Part shown: in pieces, positions 35,346 to 49,646 of the stretch
Layout: every line of letters starts with the position of its first letter
Position numbering within the stretch: the first letter of the stretch is position 1
Assembly (NCBI RefSeq): GCF_000004075.3
Contig: NC_026659.2
Span: 28,042,272-28,106,271, forward strand
DNA: 64,000 nt
Reading direction: 5' to 3'
Origin: Cucumis sativus
Taxonomy: Eukaryota > Streptophyta > Magnoliopsida > Cucurbitales > Cucurbitaceae
Translations under genes and position numbers: made by a program
Notes under the pieces: model-generated
Told to the model about the DNA's origin: nothing
Databases searched by the model: none
The model's input: the letters and a program-made list of their open reading frames with translations, nothing else

Positions 35346-38300
35346 ATGGCGGCCTTCAATCTCGTTGCGGATATGTATGACCCGGCCTTGAAGCCTCGCT
35401 TGCTACATAAACTTCTTAGGGAGCACGTTCCCGACGATAAGCGTGCATTTTCTGATTATTCAGAACTTTCAAATGTGGTTTCTATGATCACATCCCACGA
35501 TCTTCTCTCTGAATCCTCGTCTTCCAAGGACCAAAAGCTGATTGATAGCTGGAAATCCGCTGTTGATTCCTGGGTCAACCGTTTGTTTCTTCTTCTCTCC
35601 AACGATATGGTATAAGCATGCATTAAATTCTATTTAAATAATTTTTTAATAATACATAGCTTTTGCTTTATACTCCCGTGGATTTGACTATTTGTCGGCT
35701 GCCGGCTTATGTGTAGCTTGTTCGAAGAACAGCTGGAACGAAGTTCAGTGGAACTTGTTAAGTTTCATAATCAATGAGTTCGCTGCTGGTTATTGAGAGA
35801 AAATTTATAGTTAGTGTTAATCTAGAAAGTTTGTCGCCTTAGAGCGCCCTTTGCGCTTTGAAAACACCGTTTAATTCTTAGAAACTGAACATTTGAACCT
35901 TGCTTGCATATTTGGCAATTCATTGGCATGCAGGAAGATAGGGAATAATATTGACTGTCTTTATTACTTTGTTTTTTAGATATTGCTCAACTTCCTTTTG
36001 TGGGTTACTAATTTTAGCATCCAATCTTTCTAAAGCCTGATAAATGTTGGGCGGGAATCATTTTACTTGGAGTGACTTGTCAACGATGCAGCTCTAGTCG
36101 TTTCTTGCATCATATACAGAATGGCTTCACAAGCTTTTACCTCACATGCAGGTAACAGTTAGTTTTTTATGGGATTGATTCTATATTATTTCTTTACATG
36201 TATTAAGTGGCAAAATGTTAAATTATAGTGTACACATGAAGAAGAATAAGAGTTAAATGATAAGTTATTCCATCAGAACTAAGATACCGGTTACTGTTTG
36301 GGACACATAACTGCAATAATTCAACTATGCTTTTGAGCATGTGATGTGGCTGGATCGTCTTTGACAGTCGACCTGTTTGACTACAGTAAATATGTTTGTT
36401 CTGAAATTTGGGTATGATTGGTTGTAAGATATTCATCAAAATGAGTTCTGGACATGATTTGTGACAATAAGTGATTATTGTTTCTTGGAAAGAATGCAAA
36501 TCACGCATTGGGGGTTTCCAAGCTCTTATTCTTTTCATTAATATAGGATTGAACAAGTAAGATAAACTACGGATGAAATAGCAGGTCTAACCAGCTCTCC
36601 TCGTACATGAGGGTCCCCAAAGACATGCATCGGGCATGTATCTGATTAGCATAAGATAGCCTTTGGCAACACTTAATGATTGTGGAGCTACTGAAGGACC
36701 TAATGCACTGCTATTCTTGAGCATGGTTATCTGATATTTTATCAAGTGTTATACAAAGTGCAATTTTTTTTTCTTCTGAAGACACAAAAGAATATATTCA
36801 CAAATAGTGTGTGACGTAGTTCCAGAGCAATGTCAAGTTCCTTCTTTTTCTGTTCCTTTTATTTATATTGTTTCTGTCTTTAGCTTTACAACTTATAATC
36901 ATCAATGCTTTTTTTTATACTTGAATGCTACCAAGAATTTTACAACGTTTTCATTTTTTGTGTTTTTATTGTTCAATAGACAGATTCTCAGTTTCTGAAG
37001 GTGGCCTCTTGTGCTTCAATCTATGATTTATTCTCGAGGTACATCTTCATTTGACCTTGGCAGAAATCTATCACACGAAGTTGTCCCTCAAACACAACCC
37101 TTTTTTTTATTCGAAATGGTAACAATGTCATTGATAAGATGAAATTATAAAAGGATACCTATCAATTGGATTACAAAAAACTCTTCCATCGAGTAATAAG
37201 AGAAACTAAATCATAATTATAAAAAGGGGTAACCAATTCACCCCAAGTGAGGGTTGTATGTGTCACTCAAACACAAATTGATTTGTTAACTATACCCTTC
37301 CAAAAGCGAAATTTTTATGTGCCTTGTGTATATTTAACTGAATACCTCTTAGGATTTGTTTATTGTTGATTCTACATCGACTTTGTGTCTGTGGATTCAA
37401 CTATTGAATGCTGACTTGAGAATAATAGATAACTGATTGAATCACATTCTGTAAGTTATTACTGTCAAGTCGTTTTATTGCCAATATGAGCATAGAACTA
37501 TTGGTTAAGGCATATATCCCACCTCCATATGTTGTTGAGCTTAAAAATAAAAATTGTCTATTTATTTATTTTTTAAAATAAAATAACCACTTTCATTGAG
37601 CAAAATCAAAGAAAATTGTCTAAAACTTTTAAGCAATATGCTTGACCATATTATTGCTTGTTTCGTGACTTTTTAAGATGTATCTTTTACAAATTAGATT
37701 GGGTAGATTTCAAAGTGTAAAGAAAGATGGGACTTCTTGTGCTGGAAGGTCATTCAACCCTGTTGCATGATGATAATACTGAAGCTGTTTTGGTAAGTCC
37801 ATTTTTCATGGACTATTTTCATGCATTCATGAGCTAAATAATTTTGTAACAATGGTATTTTAATTATCTATGCCAACTGAGATCCTCTTTGTAAAAATTT
37901 CTTAGTCTTTTGTGAAATTTTTCATCTCTCTTTTTGTACTCTTGCTTGGTATTGGTAGTTGCAACTTTTGTTTTAAAATATGTAACTATCTGCATGTTGT
38001 TTGATGCAGGATAATGCGGTTAATCTGTTATGCACCTTGATAGATTTCTTCCCCTTCACAATCCATCGTCATTATGACTCTGTAAGTGCTTTAACAAATA
38101 ATGTGATATTGATTCTGTTTTAAATTACAATTTTGGAACTCTGGTAGCTTTCTGACTTTTCTGTTCACTGGTGATGTAATCTAAGCTTCCGAAGTTTGTT
38201 ATTATTATCGTTATTATTTTTAATTTGATTTAGTTTAATTTTTTTCCTTCACAAAAAAACTGCTATAAAAAACTGGAAAGAGAGTGTTTGTATTACCATT

Positions 38301-41300
38301 AGAAGCTGAAATAATTAAATTTTCTCCCATAATTGCACTCAACATCTTCAGCACATATGGCTTCATGCTGTCACTTGTCAGCATGTTGTTTATCTATAGA
38401 TCACTATCTTTGTAATTCAAAAACTGACAAAGTTTAAATTCCATGCCAAATAGAAAAAAAGGATTTATGTTGAAATAGTTGATTTTGTTTCTTCCTGATG
38501 AATTGGATATATTCTATAGGCCGAAGCTGCAATTGTTTCAAAAATATTTTCAGGGAAGTGTAGTTCTAACATGCTGAAGGTACTGTGCCTCTTATGTAGT
38601 TTTAATCATAGTACAGTAGATATTAACGTCAAATGTCCCCCATAATTTTCTCTGTGTTTTATATTTCAAATTTAGAAGCTTGCCCATTGCCTGGCATCAC
38701 TTCCAAAATCAAAAGGAGACGAAGATAGCTGGTCTTTACTAATTCAGAAGATTTTGTTATCCATCAATAGTCACTTGAATGAGGCCTTCCAAGGCATCGG
38801 TGAAGGTATACTGAACTGTAAAACAAGTAAAGCTATCTCAATTTATGAAAATGGTGACAATGATGCATTTGAATGTTTTTTGTAGATTCAAAAGGCATTG
38901 AAGTTGTAAGGTTACTGATTCTACCAGGAAAAGATCCTCCACCACCTTTAGGTTGTTGTTCACAATCAGAAGGTTCCTTGGACAAAATAAAAAAGAGCTC
39001 AGAGCGGATGTTAACATCTAGTATTTCAACCTTGATGGTTTGCTGTTCCACAATGATAACAAGTTCATACAACCATCAGGTAGCAACACGTCATCCATTT
39101 TTTTGTTATGCTCATATTAAAAGAGGAAATGTTCCCCTCTATATGAATCTATATACATCTACTGTGACACCTCACTTTCTTAATTAATATAATGAAATAA
39201 AGAAAGTGGTGTTAAATTGATCTTTATTTGTATTATATCAGGTGGCAGTTCCCATTCGCCGTTATTAGCTCTTGTTGAGAGAGTGCTGACGATGGATGGT
39301 TCTTTGCCACCCACTTCAGTGCCATTTATGACATCTCTGCAGCAAGAATCAATGTGTTTAGAACTTCCGGTGCTGCATTCAGTCAGTTTGGATCTCCTCG
39401 TTGCCATCATTAAGAGCCTTCGCAGGTGAGGCATCTACTATTCAACTACACGGACTATATACCATAAAACCTTTATGCAGACCCAGACTTTTTCAGTAAT
39501 CAATACCCATCCATAAACATATCACATGTGCTTTCTTCCACCTCTACAAGATGCGATCAACAATGATCTTTCATGTTTATATGAATACGAAAATGATCCA
39601 ATGGTATACAAAGTTTCCACTTAGATAAGTTGGGAAGAAAATGTGTGAAGTCTAGCCTGTCAATTGCCACTGAAAAAAATATGGATGCCATATTTTTGTT
39701 TATATAATTATTATTAAATTCCTTTTCAGTCAATTGTTGCCACATGCTGCATCAATTGTACGACTCATTGTGAAGTACTTCAAGAAGTGTGTCTCTGCAG
39801 AACTGAGAGTAAAAGTCTACGCAGTTGCTAAGTCATTGATGACGTCTTTGGGTGTTGGTAAGAATTATATTGTGTTTCATTTGGCATGGAGATAATTATA
39901 ATTATTGTTTTAATGTCTATATGGAAACATTGTTTTGGGATGTATACTTATTCAATGCCGCATTTGAATCAGGAATGGCTGCATCTCTTTCTCGAGATGT
40001 GATTGACAATGTACTAGGTGATTTGAACCCTGTAAATAATGAGAGTTCTGATCCATCTAATGTGAATCCAAAGGACACGCAAAGAGATTTACCGCAACAC
40101 CATAATAAGAGAAAACGCCCTTCAGTTCCCACTTCCATGAAAGGGCAGCACGAGAGGAATGAACCAGAGGACATTACCAGCAGCTGTAGCTATACCTCAG
40201 TCCACTTGAGGATAGCTGCACTTGAGGCTTTGAAGACTCTTCTTACATCGGTGGGCATTATATATGTTATTTGTCTCTTTGGTTAATTATTTTGCATACG
40301 AATTTATTAAAAAAAGTTATTAATGGGAATATTTTTGGTTCATTTGTGTCAAATGGTTTTTAACTGCTGACTGCTTTATTTATTTATTTGTTTGTTTGTT
40401 TTTCGTTGATTATTTGTATAGGCTGGTGCTTTGAGATCTGAAGAAGGATGGCGTGCAAAAGTTGAACATCTTTTAATAACAACTGCAACATCTTCTCTTC
40501 AATGGCCACGAGCCTCGGACGACACCTTTTTCCAAGCCAATGAATCTATTGAGGTTTGGGTGGATTATCAGTTGGCGGCATTTCATGCACTACTGGCTTC
40601 TTTTTTGTCTGCTGTCCATGTACGCCCACTGGCTTTGGCTCAAGGTCTCGAGCTCTTTCGTAAAGGTAAATCTCTTTTGATATTTCGTTTGATCATGTGG
40701 AAGGCTGGGTTTGAGAACGAGGATGCTAGATCACCTTATTTATGAGTCAAACTGATAGGCATTTTCTTCTTCAGGTAAACAAGAAAATGGAACCAAACTT
40801 GGTGAGTTTTGTGCCCATGCTCTCTTAGCCATGGAGGTTCTAATACATCCGAGGGTCCTTCCCCTCTCGGATTTCTTGCCATTGCGCTTGAGCTCTCCTG
40901 AACCACAAGCTGCCTTTAAATTCCAGGAAGATCTGTACTTCAACAGTAACGATTCTAGGAAATTGTTGAAGGTCGGCCCGCAAAGCATGGAGCAGATGGC
41001 CTCCGAGGCTCTAATTAGTGATGATGTGGTAGATAACAATGAAATGACGTATAGCACCTCAAATGATATTGAAAAGGAGCCCTCTGCAAATGGCATAGCG
41101 AATATAGAAATGCCCAAGAGAACCGAACAGGCCACTGCAGCAGCCATCTCAGAAGTAGGGGTTGTAGCGGAAGATGACGTTGAATTTGCTAATGCAAGTA
41201 TGAATAGTTCCCCCATGTCATCAAAATCAGATAAAATCGAAGATTTTGGACGGGATTCGAGCTCGAATTTATTGCTAGAAGATGACTTTCCTGATATTAT

Positions 41301-41334
41301 TGATGCAGATCCTGATACAGACTATGAAGAGTGA
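35346..41334 (+). pseudogene. PELP1: PELP1/RIX1-like gene, copy C (frameshifted)
   Basis: Same gene as copies A and B. Exons: 35346-35609, 36036-36151, exon 3 near 36979-37038, 37698-37792, 38010-38081, 38520-38579, 38676-38805, 38886-39079, 39242-39425, 39730-39857, 39973-40250, 40422-40665, 40775-41334. It shares the exon-4 frame break (TGA at 37768-37770) and adds a compensating G loss and C gain in that exon. Private 1-nt losses are in exon 2 ('ttcttgcatc' against 'ttcttggcatc', near 36107) and exon 9 ('cgccgtta' against 'cgcccgtta', near 39259). Exon 11 is intact. The 1-nt losses are in short homopolymers and could be sequencing errors; the exon-4 lesion is shared by three copies and is probably real. 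Splice junctions are preserved throughout, so transcription remains possible. Confidence 0.72.
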
Positions 41335-43220
41335 AAAAGGTATTGTCAATCATTGACTCAATTTTGTAGTTTTAAGGCTTAAGGGTGTTGTTCAGAACTC
41401 AAAATCAATTATTATTGTTGTGTTCTATTCATGTAGCCATAGATGGCTTGAACTGATGATCGAGAATGGTTATGTATATAAAAAGGTGAAAGTTAGACAA
41501 ATTTCAAAAGCTTTGATTGCTAGTTTCTGATAAATTTTCTTTCAATCATTTTTATTTTTTTTCATTCTTAGATAATGGGGTGCCGATTTGCAATATACGT
41601 TAGGACAACGATTAGATGCATTATAGAATATACCATCTTTTAAGTAATGGTATTAGATACGGTAGGACAACGATTAGATGTATTATAGAATATACCATCT
41701 CGTAAGTAATATGGTATCTTTTTGAAGTCCTAAAATGTTGAGGGATAAATTTGTGGGTATTACAATCTCGAGATGTAGTTAAGATCAACAATATCTAAAT
41801 AGGCAATTAAATAAACAATGTCTAAATAGACGATTAAATGAACCCTTTAGAAAGAGAGGCAAAAATAAAATGACAGAGTGAAGTTTCTTTAAAAAAACTT
41901 TTTAAAAATTATTGTTTTGATAATAACTGATCGTAGTTAACTACTAGTGCTCAGTCTCTTTTTACATCTTACTCTAACTTATCATCATGTTTGAATCAAT
42001 TTTTAACTTATCATCATGTTTGAATCAATTTTAGGGTTAAGTGAATGTCAAGTGAATGTATTTTGTTCTTACAACATATGTGTTAAGTGAATGTATTTTG
42101 TTCAAACTCAATTAATTTAGGAAAAATGTTTTAAATAAAAAACTATTTAAAACATTTACAAATATTAAAATTTATATGTTTATTAGTATTTTTGTTAATT
42201 AATTTTGAAATTTTAGTCTGTTTTGTAAATATGGTTTATTTTGCTATTTTGAAAACAATCCATTTGAATGTTGTTTTGTTTAAATTATTAGAATTGTATT
42301 ATTGGATAAATAGACATTTTAAAAAATAGCAAAATATTAAAACTATTTATACAAAATTCCTCAAACTTTTCATATATTTAAGTTTTTCTTTAAAATTATA
42401 TTTCATAAATAGTTTTTTTTTATCCATAACAAATTTTCATGATAAATGGTAAAGCATATTAAATATGTAAATAGTTCAACTCAGTTAATTGTAATTTGGT
42501 CCATATCATACTAAAAAAGTTATATGTATGTTATTTTAAAAGAGTTCATATCATACAGTTTCTTAAATTTTAGGTACCAAACTTATAAGATACAAAAATC
42601 AAAGTTTAAAAATAGAAAGTAAATATTTTGGCATTCTATTTCTAGAAAAAAAAACTCCTTATAATAATTACTAGTAAAAAAAAAAGTTGGTTGATTTTCA
42701 TTTTTTTTTTAATCTCAACCTTTCATGTTAAAACTTTATATAAAGATTTTTTTTTAAATGACAAATTTAACAGTAAGATTTTATATTATATCAATTTGAT
42801 AAATATTGATAGACATTAATATGATAATAAATATGGATAGATATTCATATGTTTTTATCTGACAATAATAGAAGTTTATTTAGTTTATCTCGTTAATAAA
42901 ATCTAAAATGTTTGTCTATGATGAATATTTTAGTTTATTTTTGTATTTTAAAAAATATCCCTCCAAAAAACGTAATTTTTTTCCACTAAAAGTTATTAAA
43001 ATTTAATAACAAGAGTTGGTGAATTGCTACATTGTTATTTCATTTATATGTCATTTACATCCCATTGTAATTTACAGATTTTTTTTTTCAAATGGTATGG
43101 GTAAGTAATCAGTGCGGTTTAGTGTAAGGATTAGTTATATTCAAATTATAGCAAACTATCTTAATTTGAAACTTAACGGCGTCAACGACAAGCAACGGCT
43201 ACATTTTTAGGTTTATTTAC

Positions 43221-45492
43221 TTCATTCAACTCTCAAAACAATCTCCGTCGCCAATTTCTCTCTAGAATTTTCTTCTTCCGCCTCCGTGCACAGCGTCGAA
43301 TCTCCAAACCCTAATTTATAAATGCAATTCCGATCCACAAATTCTTATGCTACCTCGATCTCCTCTTTGGGAGCTTCTATTCCCTAATCTTTGATGTCTT
43401 GCTTCGTCTGCGGTTGAGGATCTCGGAGGACCGGAGTCACGGGAGGTCGCTGATTTGGATGAAGCCATGAGTCGATTGATGCTCCCTTTTTCATCTCCTA
43501 AGAAGAATTCCAAATCCTTGGATGTGGCTGATGCTGCTCCTGCCTATCATTTTTCATCCGCTTGATTTCCTTCCCTTTCTGGTTCAGCTTATTCTGCTCT
43601 CGATAGGGTTTCCGAGGATGCTATCAATCAGGTTGATCAGTTCCTTCGTGAGGCTTTGCATAACCCTCGGAGCGTCTATCAAGTAAGTTGTTTATTTAGC
43701 TTTCCTTTATTGTAGATGGTCAATGGTGTGATTGGTTTCAGGAGTTGTCTAATGTCATGTTCTGTAGAGGGAGGAGATAGTTAAAAGTTGCTAGCTACGG
43801 CCTTCTCGAAGGTGGGCTGGAAGTGGCTGGTTGCTTCCCGGATTTGTATAGGCAGTTTAAATCAAATGGTATTAGAAATTTAGAAGTATTATTGCCAAAA
43901 ACTACATGGTGGATTTCATGAAGATGTGATATATGTTTGGAACAGTATCGTGAAACTATGTGACATGATGTGCTTTTAGGTAATCCAAGACAAAGGTTGG
44001 ATGGTTGTAAGACAATCTTGGGAAGATGTGTGGACTAGTGGAGGGTTTTTGGTTAACCGTTTTTCTAGTCGGTACAGGGTGGTGGATTCGAAGAATTAAT
44101 TGCTGAAGGAGTTGTAGGACTTAAAAGCTGGGTTGCAAAATGAATGCAAGACGAAATTTAGAAGATGGAGAAGAAAGGGAGATTTTGTTGCTATTGGATG
44201 TTCTGAATACTTAGAGCTAAATGATGAAAATAAAATAATTTACGAGCTAAACTTTTGCTGTGATTGGCGATGAATTCCGTCATGGGGGAAGGCATGCAGT
44301 CTCTGATTATCATCCCCTTGGCCCTTAGGCTTTTTAAATGAGGCTTTTTCCGTCTTAATAATATTTCTTGTTTCTCATCAAGAAGATAAATGGAGTTATC
44401 TTTTCAGCCTACCAAGCAAAATTGTTTCTAAAAAAAAAACTATCACTATCTAAAAGCATTAGGAATTAAATTTACTGTAGTCAAGAAGATGCTCAGTAAC
44501 TGGAAAGCATTTTTTACCTGTTTTGACACTGAAGCTTCGTTAAACCAAAAGAAAAAGGAGACAACCTATTGGTAGAAAGGTCTTTACAATGATGTATTGA
44601 TGCCTACAAAATTATTTTTTTTGTCTAACATGGTTCTGACTAGTACCATAACTTCAAGTGCTTAATTATTATCATGCACTTATTATATTGTTGAAAACAT
44701 GGTGTTAATTATCTATTCCCTTCAACTGATATTTATTTATCATTGCTTTAGTTTTGCGCATGGAGCAAGATGTTGAAAAGTTTATTCATGATCCTGCTTG
44801 ACAGCAGCTGCCTACTTCATATTTACGGTTAGCTGCGCATCAGATTGTCCAACATTACTCGCTGCAATCCATGGTTCTATTGGATAATAGTTTACCTGAT
44901 GGGTCTGGTTCCAAAATTATCGTTTGCGATACTTCTGAATGTCGTCTTCCAGCTATCCGCCTTGCAGATATTCCTGTAAATCTACCAGCAGAGGAATATA
45001 GTAGCATAAAGGTTGCTATTAAACAGAGGCCACAGAAGTGGTCCCAACTAGCAAGAGATGCAAGTGCAAATTCATCAAAAACGAGGGATTCCAAAAGTGT
45101 GGAAGAGAGGAAAGAGGAGTATAATAAAGCTCGTGCTCAAATATTTAACTCCAGCAGCAATTCAGGCTGTCATGCAAGTGAGAAAGTAGATGCTGATCCT
45201 AGACCACAGGATAGTTATCGTGGTTGTTTGAGTGCTGCAAAGGTTGAGGAGAAGATGATTCTTGGAGTTCCTGATATAAATTTTAGTAGGGGTTTGATTG
45301 ACTGTTCCACGAGTAGCAGTAGAATAAATAGAAGGTAGGACTGACCAAGGAGCTGCCTAGTAGGGCAGTACAAACCAAATAGTAGGGTAGCCATTCTTAG
45401 AGATCGTGAGAATTGGCAGCAAGGACCCTGATTATGACAGGAGTTATGATAGGTATGAAATGCAATCCTTTATTCTCTTGGTTTGATCTCAA
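43221..45492 (+). pseudogene. R3H-SUZ gene fragment, copy C
   Basis: Exon 1 ends at 43682 and exon 2 is 44752-45452. Like A and B it lacks the start codon and has nonsense codons at 43563-43565 and 44799-44801, plus the 15-nt loss. Unlike A and B, the end of exon 1 has CGG-AGC rather than CGGGAGC, the same one-base loss seen in copy D. It also shares 'gctcgtgctc' with D, where A and B have 'gctagtgctc'. A private deletion of about 30 bp lies in intron 1 near 43854. Homology ends at satellite array 4. Confidence 0.87.
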
Positions 45493-48400
45493 TGTGTGTG
45501 TATATACATATATATTTGCAAAATCTCTTCGTTTAAAAGGTCTATCCAAAAACATGTTCTAAAAGTTTTCTCGCTTCAAACTCTGTTTACGAACTCTTTC
45601 CAAAACACTTCTTGGACGTTTCTTTTTGTTTTTGTTTTTTTTTTTTCTTTGAAAAATAAGATATTTTACAAAACTTTTGAAAAACTGCATGAGCAAGGAT
45701 GTTGGCCACACACAGGGCAATGAGCAGCAAGGCAACATGCACCATGGTGCGCGGAAGATGTTGTCTTGGTGCCATCTTTGCACATGCGGAAGCGAACTTT
45801 CAAATGGCATTTACAAAACATTGTGGAAAACACTTTTTTTTCTTCCTATTTTCTTCTAGAAAGTCTTTCCAGAACATATGTATATATATGTGTGTGTATA
45901 TACATATATATTTGCAAAATCTCTCCGTTTAAAAAGGTCTATACAAGAACATGTTCTAAAAGTTTTCTCGCTTCAAATTCTGTTTACGAACTCTTTCCAA
46001 AACACTTCTTGGACGTTTCTTTTTTTTTTTTGTTTTTGTTTTTTCTTTGAAAAATAAGATATTTTACAAAACTTTTGAAAAACTGCATGAGCAAGGATGT
46101 TGGCCACACACAGGGCAATGAGCAGCAAGGCAACATGCACCATGGTGCGCGGAAGATGTTGTCTTGGTGCCATCTTTGCACATGCGGAAGCGAACTTTCA
46201 AATGGCATTTACAAAACATTGTGGAAAACACTTTTTTTTCTTCCTATTTTCTTCTAGAAAGTCTTTCCAGAACATATGTATATATATGTGTGTGTATATA
46301 CATATATATTTGCAAAATCTCTCGTTTAAAAGGTCTATACAAGAACATGTTCTAAAAGTTTTCTCGCTTCAAATTCTGTTTACGAACTCTTTCCAAAACA
46401 CTTCTTGGACGTTTCTTTTTGTTTTTGTTTTTGTTTTTTTTTTTGAAAAATAAGATATTTTACAAAACTTTTGAAAAACTGCATGAGCAAGGATGTTGGC
46501 CACACACAGGGCAATGAGCAGCAAGGCAACATGCACCATGGTGCGCGGAAGATGTTGTCTTGGTGCCATCTTTGCACATGCGGAAGCGAACTTTCAAATG
46601 GCATTTACAAAACATTGTGGAAAACACTTTTTTTTTCTTCCTATTTTTCTTCTAGAAAGTCTTTCCAGAACATATGTATATATAATGTGTGTGTATATAC
46701 ATATATATTTGCAAAATCTCTCGTTTAAAAGGTCTATACAAGAACATGTTCTAAAAGTTTTCTCGCTTCAAATTCTGTTTACGAACTCTTTCCAAAACAC
46801 TTCTTGGACGTTTCTTTTTGTTTTTGTTTTTGTTTTTTTCTTTGAAAAATAAGATATTTTACAAAACTTTTGAAAAACTGCATGAGCAAGGATGTTGGCC
46901 ACACACAGGGCAATGAGCAGCAAGGCAACATGCACCATGGTGCGCGGAAGATGTTGTCTTGGTGCCATCTTTGCACATGCGGAAGCGAACTTTCAAATGG
47001 CATTTACAAAACATTGTGGAAAACACTTTTTTTTCTTCCTATTTTCTTCTAGAAAGTCTTTCCAGAACATATGTATATATATGTGTGTGTATATACATAT
47101 ATATTTGCAAAATCTCTCGTTTAAAAGGTCTATACAAGAACATGTTCTAAAAGTTTTCTCGCTTCAAATTCTGTTTACGAACTCTTTCCAAAACACTTCT
47201 TGGACGTTTCTTTTTGTTTTTGTTTTTGTTTTTTTCTTTGAAAAATAAGATATTTTACAAAACTTTTGAAAAAACTGCATGAGCAAGGATGTTGGCCACA
47301 CACAGGGCAATGAGCAGCAAGGCAACATGCACCATGGTGGCGCGGAAGATGTTGTCTTGGTGCCATCTTTGCACATGCGGAAGCGAACTTTCAAATGGCA
47401 TTTACAAAACATTGTGGAAAACACTTTTTTTTCTTCCTATTTTCTTCTAGAAAGTCTTTCCAGAACATATGTATATATATGTGTGTGTATATACATATAT
47501 ATTTGCAAAATCTCTCGTTTAAAAGGTCTATACAAGAACATGTTCTAAAAGTTTTCTCGCTTCAAATTCTGTTTACGAACTCTTTCCAAAACACTTCTTG
47601 GACGTTTCTTTTTGTTTTTGTTTTTGTTTTTTTCTTTGAAAAATAAGATATTTTACAAAACTTTTGAAAAACTGCATGAGCAAGGATGTTGGCCACACAC
47701 AGGGCAATGAGCAGCAAGGCAACATGCACCATGGTGCGCGGAAGATGTTGTCTTGGTGCCATCTTTGCACATGCGGAAGCGAACTTTCAAATGGCATTTA
47801 CAAAACATTGTGGAAAACACTTTTTTTTCTTCCTATTTTCTTCTAGAAAGTCTTTCCAGAACATATGTATATATATGTGTGTGTATATACATATATATTT
47901 GCAAAATCTCTCGTTTAAAAGGTCTATACAAGAACATGTTCTAAAAGTTTTCTCGCTTCAAATTCTGTTTACGAACTCTTTCCAAAACACTTCTTGGACG
48001 TTTCTTTTTGTTTTTGTTTTTGTTTTTTTCTTTGAAAAATAAGATATTTTACAAAACTTTTGAAAAACTGCATGAGCAAGGATGTTGGCCACACACACAG
48101 GGCAATGAGCAGCAAGGCAACATGCACCATGGTGCGCGGAAGATGTTGTCTTGGTGCCATCTTTGCACATGCGGAAGCGAACTTTCAAATGGCATTTACA
48201 AAACATTGTGGAAAACACTTTTTTTTCTTCCTATTTTCTTCTAGAAAGTCTTTCCAGAACATATGTATATATATGTGTGTGTATATACATATATATTTGC
48301 AAAATCTCTCGTTTAAAAGGTCTATACAAGAACATGTTCTAAAAGTTTTCTCGCTTCAAATTCTGTTTACGAACTCTTTCCAAAACACTTCTTGGACGTT

Positions 48401-49104
48401 TCTTTTTGTTTTTGTTTTTGTTTTTTTCTTTGAAAAATAAGATATTTTACAAAACTTTTGAAAAACTGCATGAGCAAGGATGTTGGCCACACACAGGGCA
48501 ATGAGCAGCAAGGCAACATGCACCATGGTGCGCGGAAGATGTTGTCTTGGTGCCATCTTTGCACATGCGGAAGCGAACTTTCAAATGGCATTTACAAAAC
48601 ATTGTGGAAAACACTTTTTTTTCTTCCTATTTTCTTCTAGAAAGTCTTTCCAGAACATATGTATATATATGTGTGTGTATATACATATATATTTGCAAAA
48701 TCTCTCGTTTAAAAGGTCTATACAAGAACATGTTCTAAAAGTTTTCTCGCTTCAAATTCTGTTTACGAACTCTTTCCAAAACACTTCTTGGACGTTTCTT
48801 TTTGTTTTTGTTTTTGTTTTTTTCTTTGAAAAATAAGATATTTTACAAAACTTTTGAAAAACTGCATGAGCAAGGATGTTGGCCACACACAGGGCAATGA
48901 GCAGCAAGGCAACATGCACCATGGTGCGCGGAAGATGTTGTCTTGGTGCCATCTTTGCACATGCGGAAGCGAACTTTCAAATGGCATTTACAAAACATTG
49001 TGGAAAACACTTTTTTTTCTTCCTATTTTCTTCTAGAAAGTCTTTCCAGAACATATGTATATATATGTGTGTGTATATACATATATTTGCAAAATCTCTC
49101 GTTT
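45493..49104. repeat. Satellite array 4, ~395-bp unit, about 9 units
   Basis: The longest array. Units are very homogeneous from about 46720 to 49000, with spacing of 394-399 bp. Variants include 'ctctccgttt' (45921), 'tataatgtgtg' (46682), a doubled G in 'ggtggcgcgg' (47337) and an extra CA in 'ccacacacacaggg' (48090). Its right edge passes into decayed units at 49105. Confidence 0.95.
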
Positions 49105-49646
49105 AAACAGTCTATCTAAAATTATTTTCTAAAGGTTTTATCGCTTTAAATTCTATTTACGAACTCTTTCCAACATATTTCTTGAATTGTTGTCTTCCTT
49201 TGCGGTTTTGTTTTGTTTTCCTCAAAAAGATGATATTTCACATAACTTTCGATAAACTGCACGAGCAAGGGTATTGGCCACACAGGGCAAATTTTATTTT
49301 AAAAGGCCTATCCATTAACAGTTTCTAAAAGTTTTCTCACTTCAAATTTTGTTTTTAAAATCGTTTCAGAATCTTTTCTTGAAGTTTCGTCTTCAACTTT
49401 TTTTATAAAGAAAAAAAAAACATTTCATTCAACTTTCAATATACTCGGCGAGCAAGACAGCATACAGTCGATGTGTGGAAGACACAGCCTTGGTGCCACT
49501 ATGGCACAGGCAGTCAAACAAACTTACATAATATTGTCTTACCTTTTTTCTCTTCTTTTTTTTTCTCTAAAAAACTCTTTCCAAAACACATTTTCAATTT
49601 AGAAAAAACACATTCTCTCCAATGTAGATTTTGCAAAATAAATTCT
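49105..49646. repeat. Decayed satellite units at the edge of array 4
   Basis: Near-identical to 27319-27860. The diverged landmarks follow the normal unit order. Confidence 0.8.
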
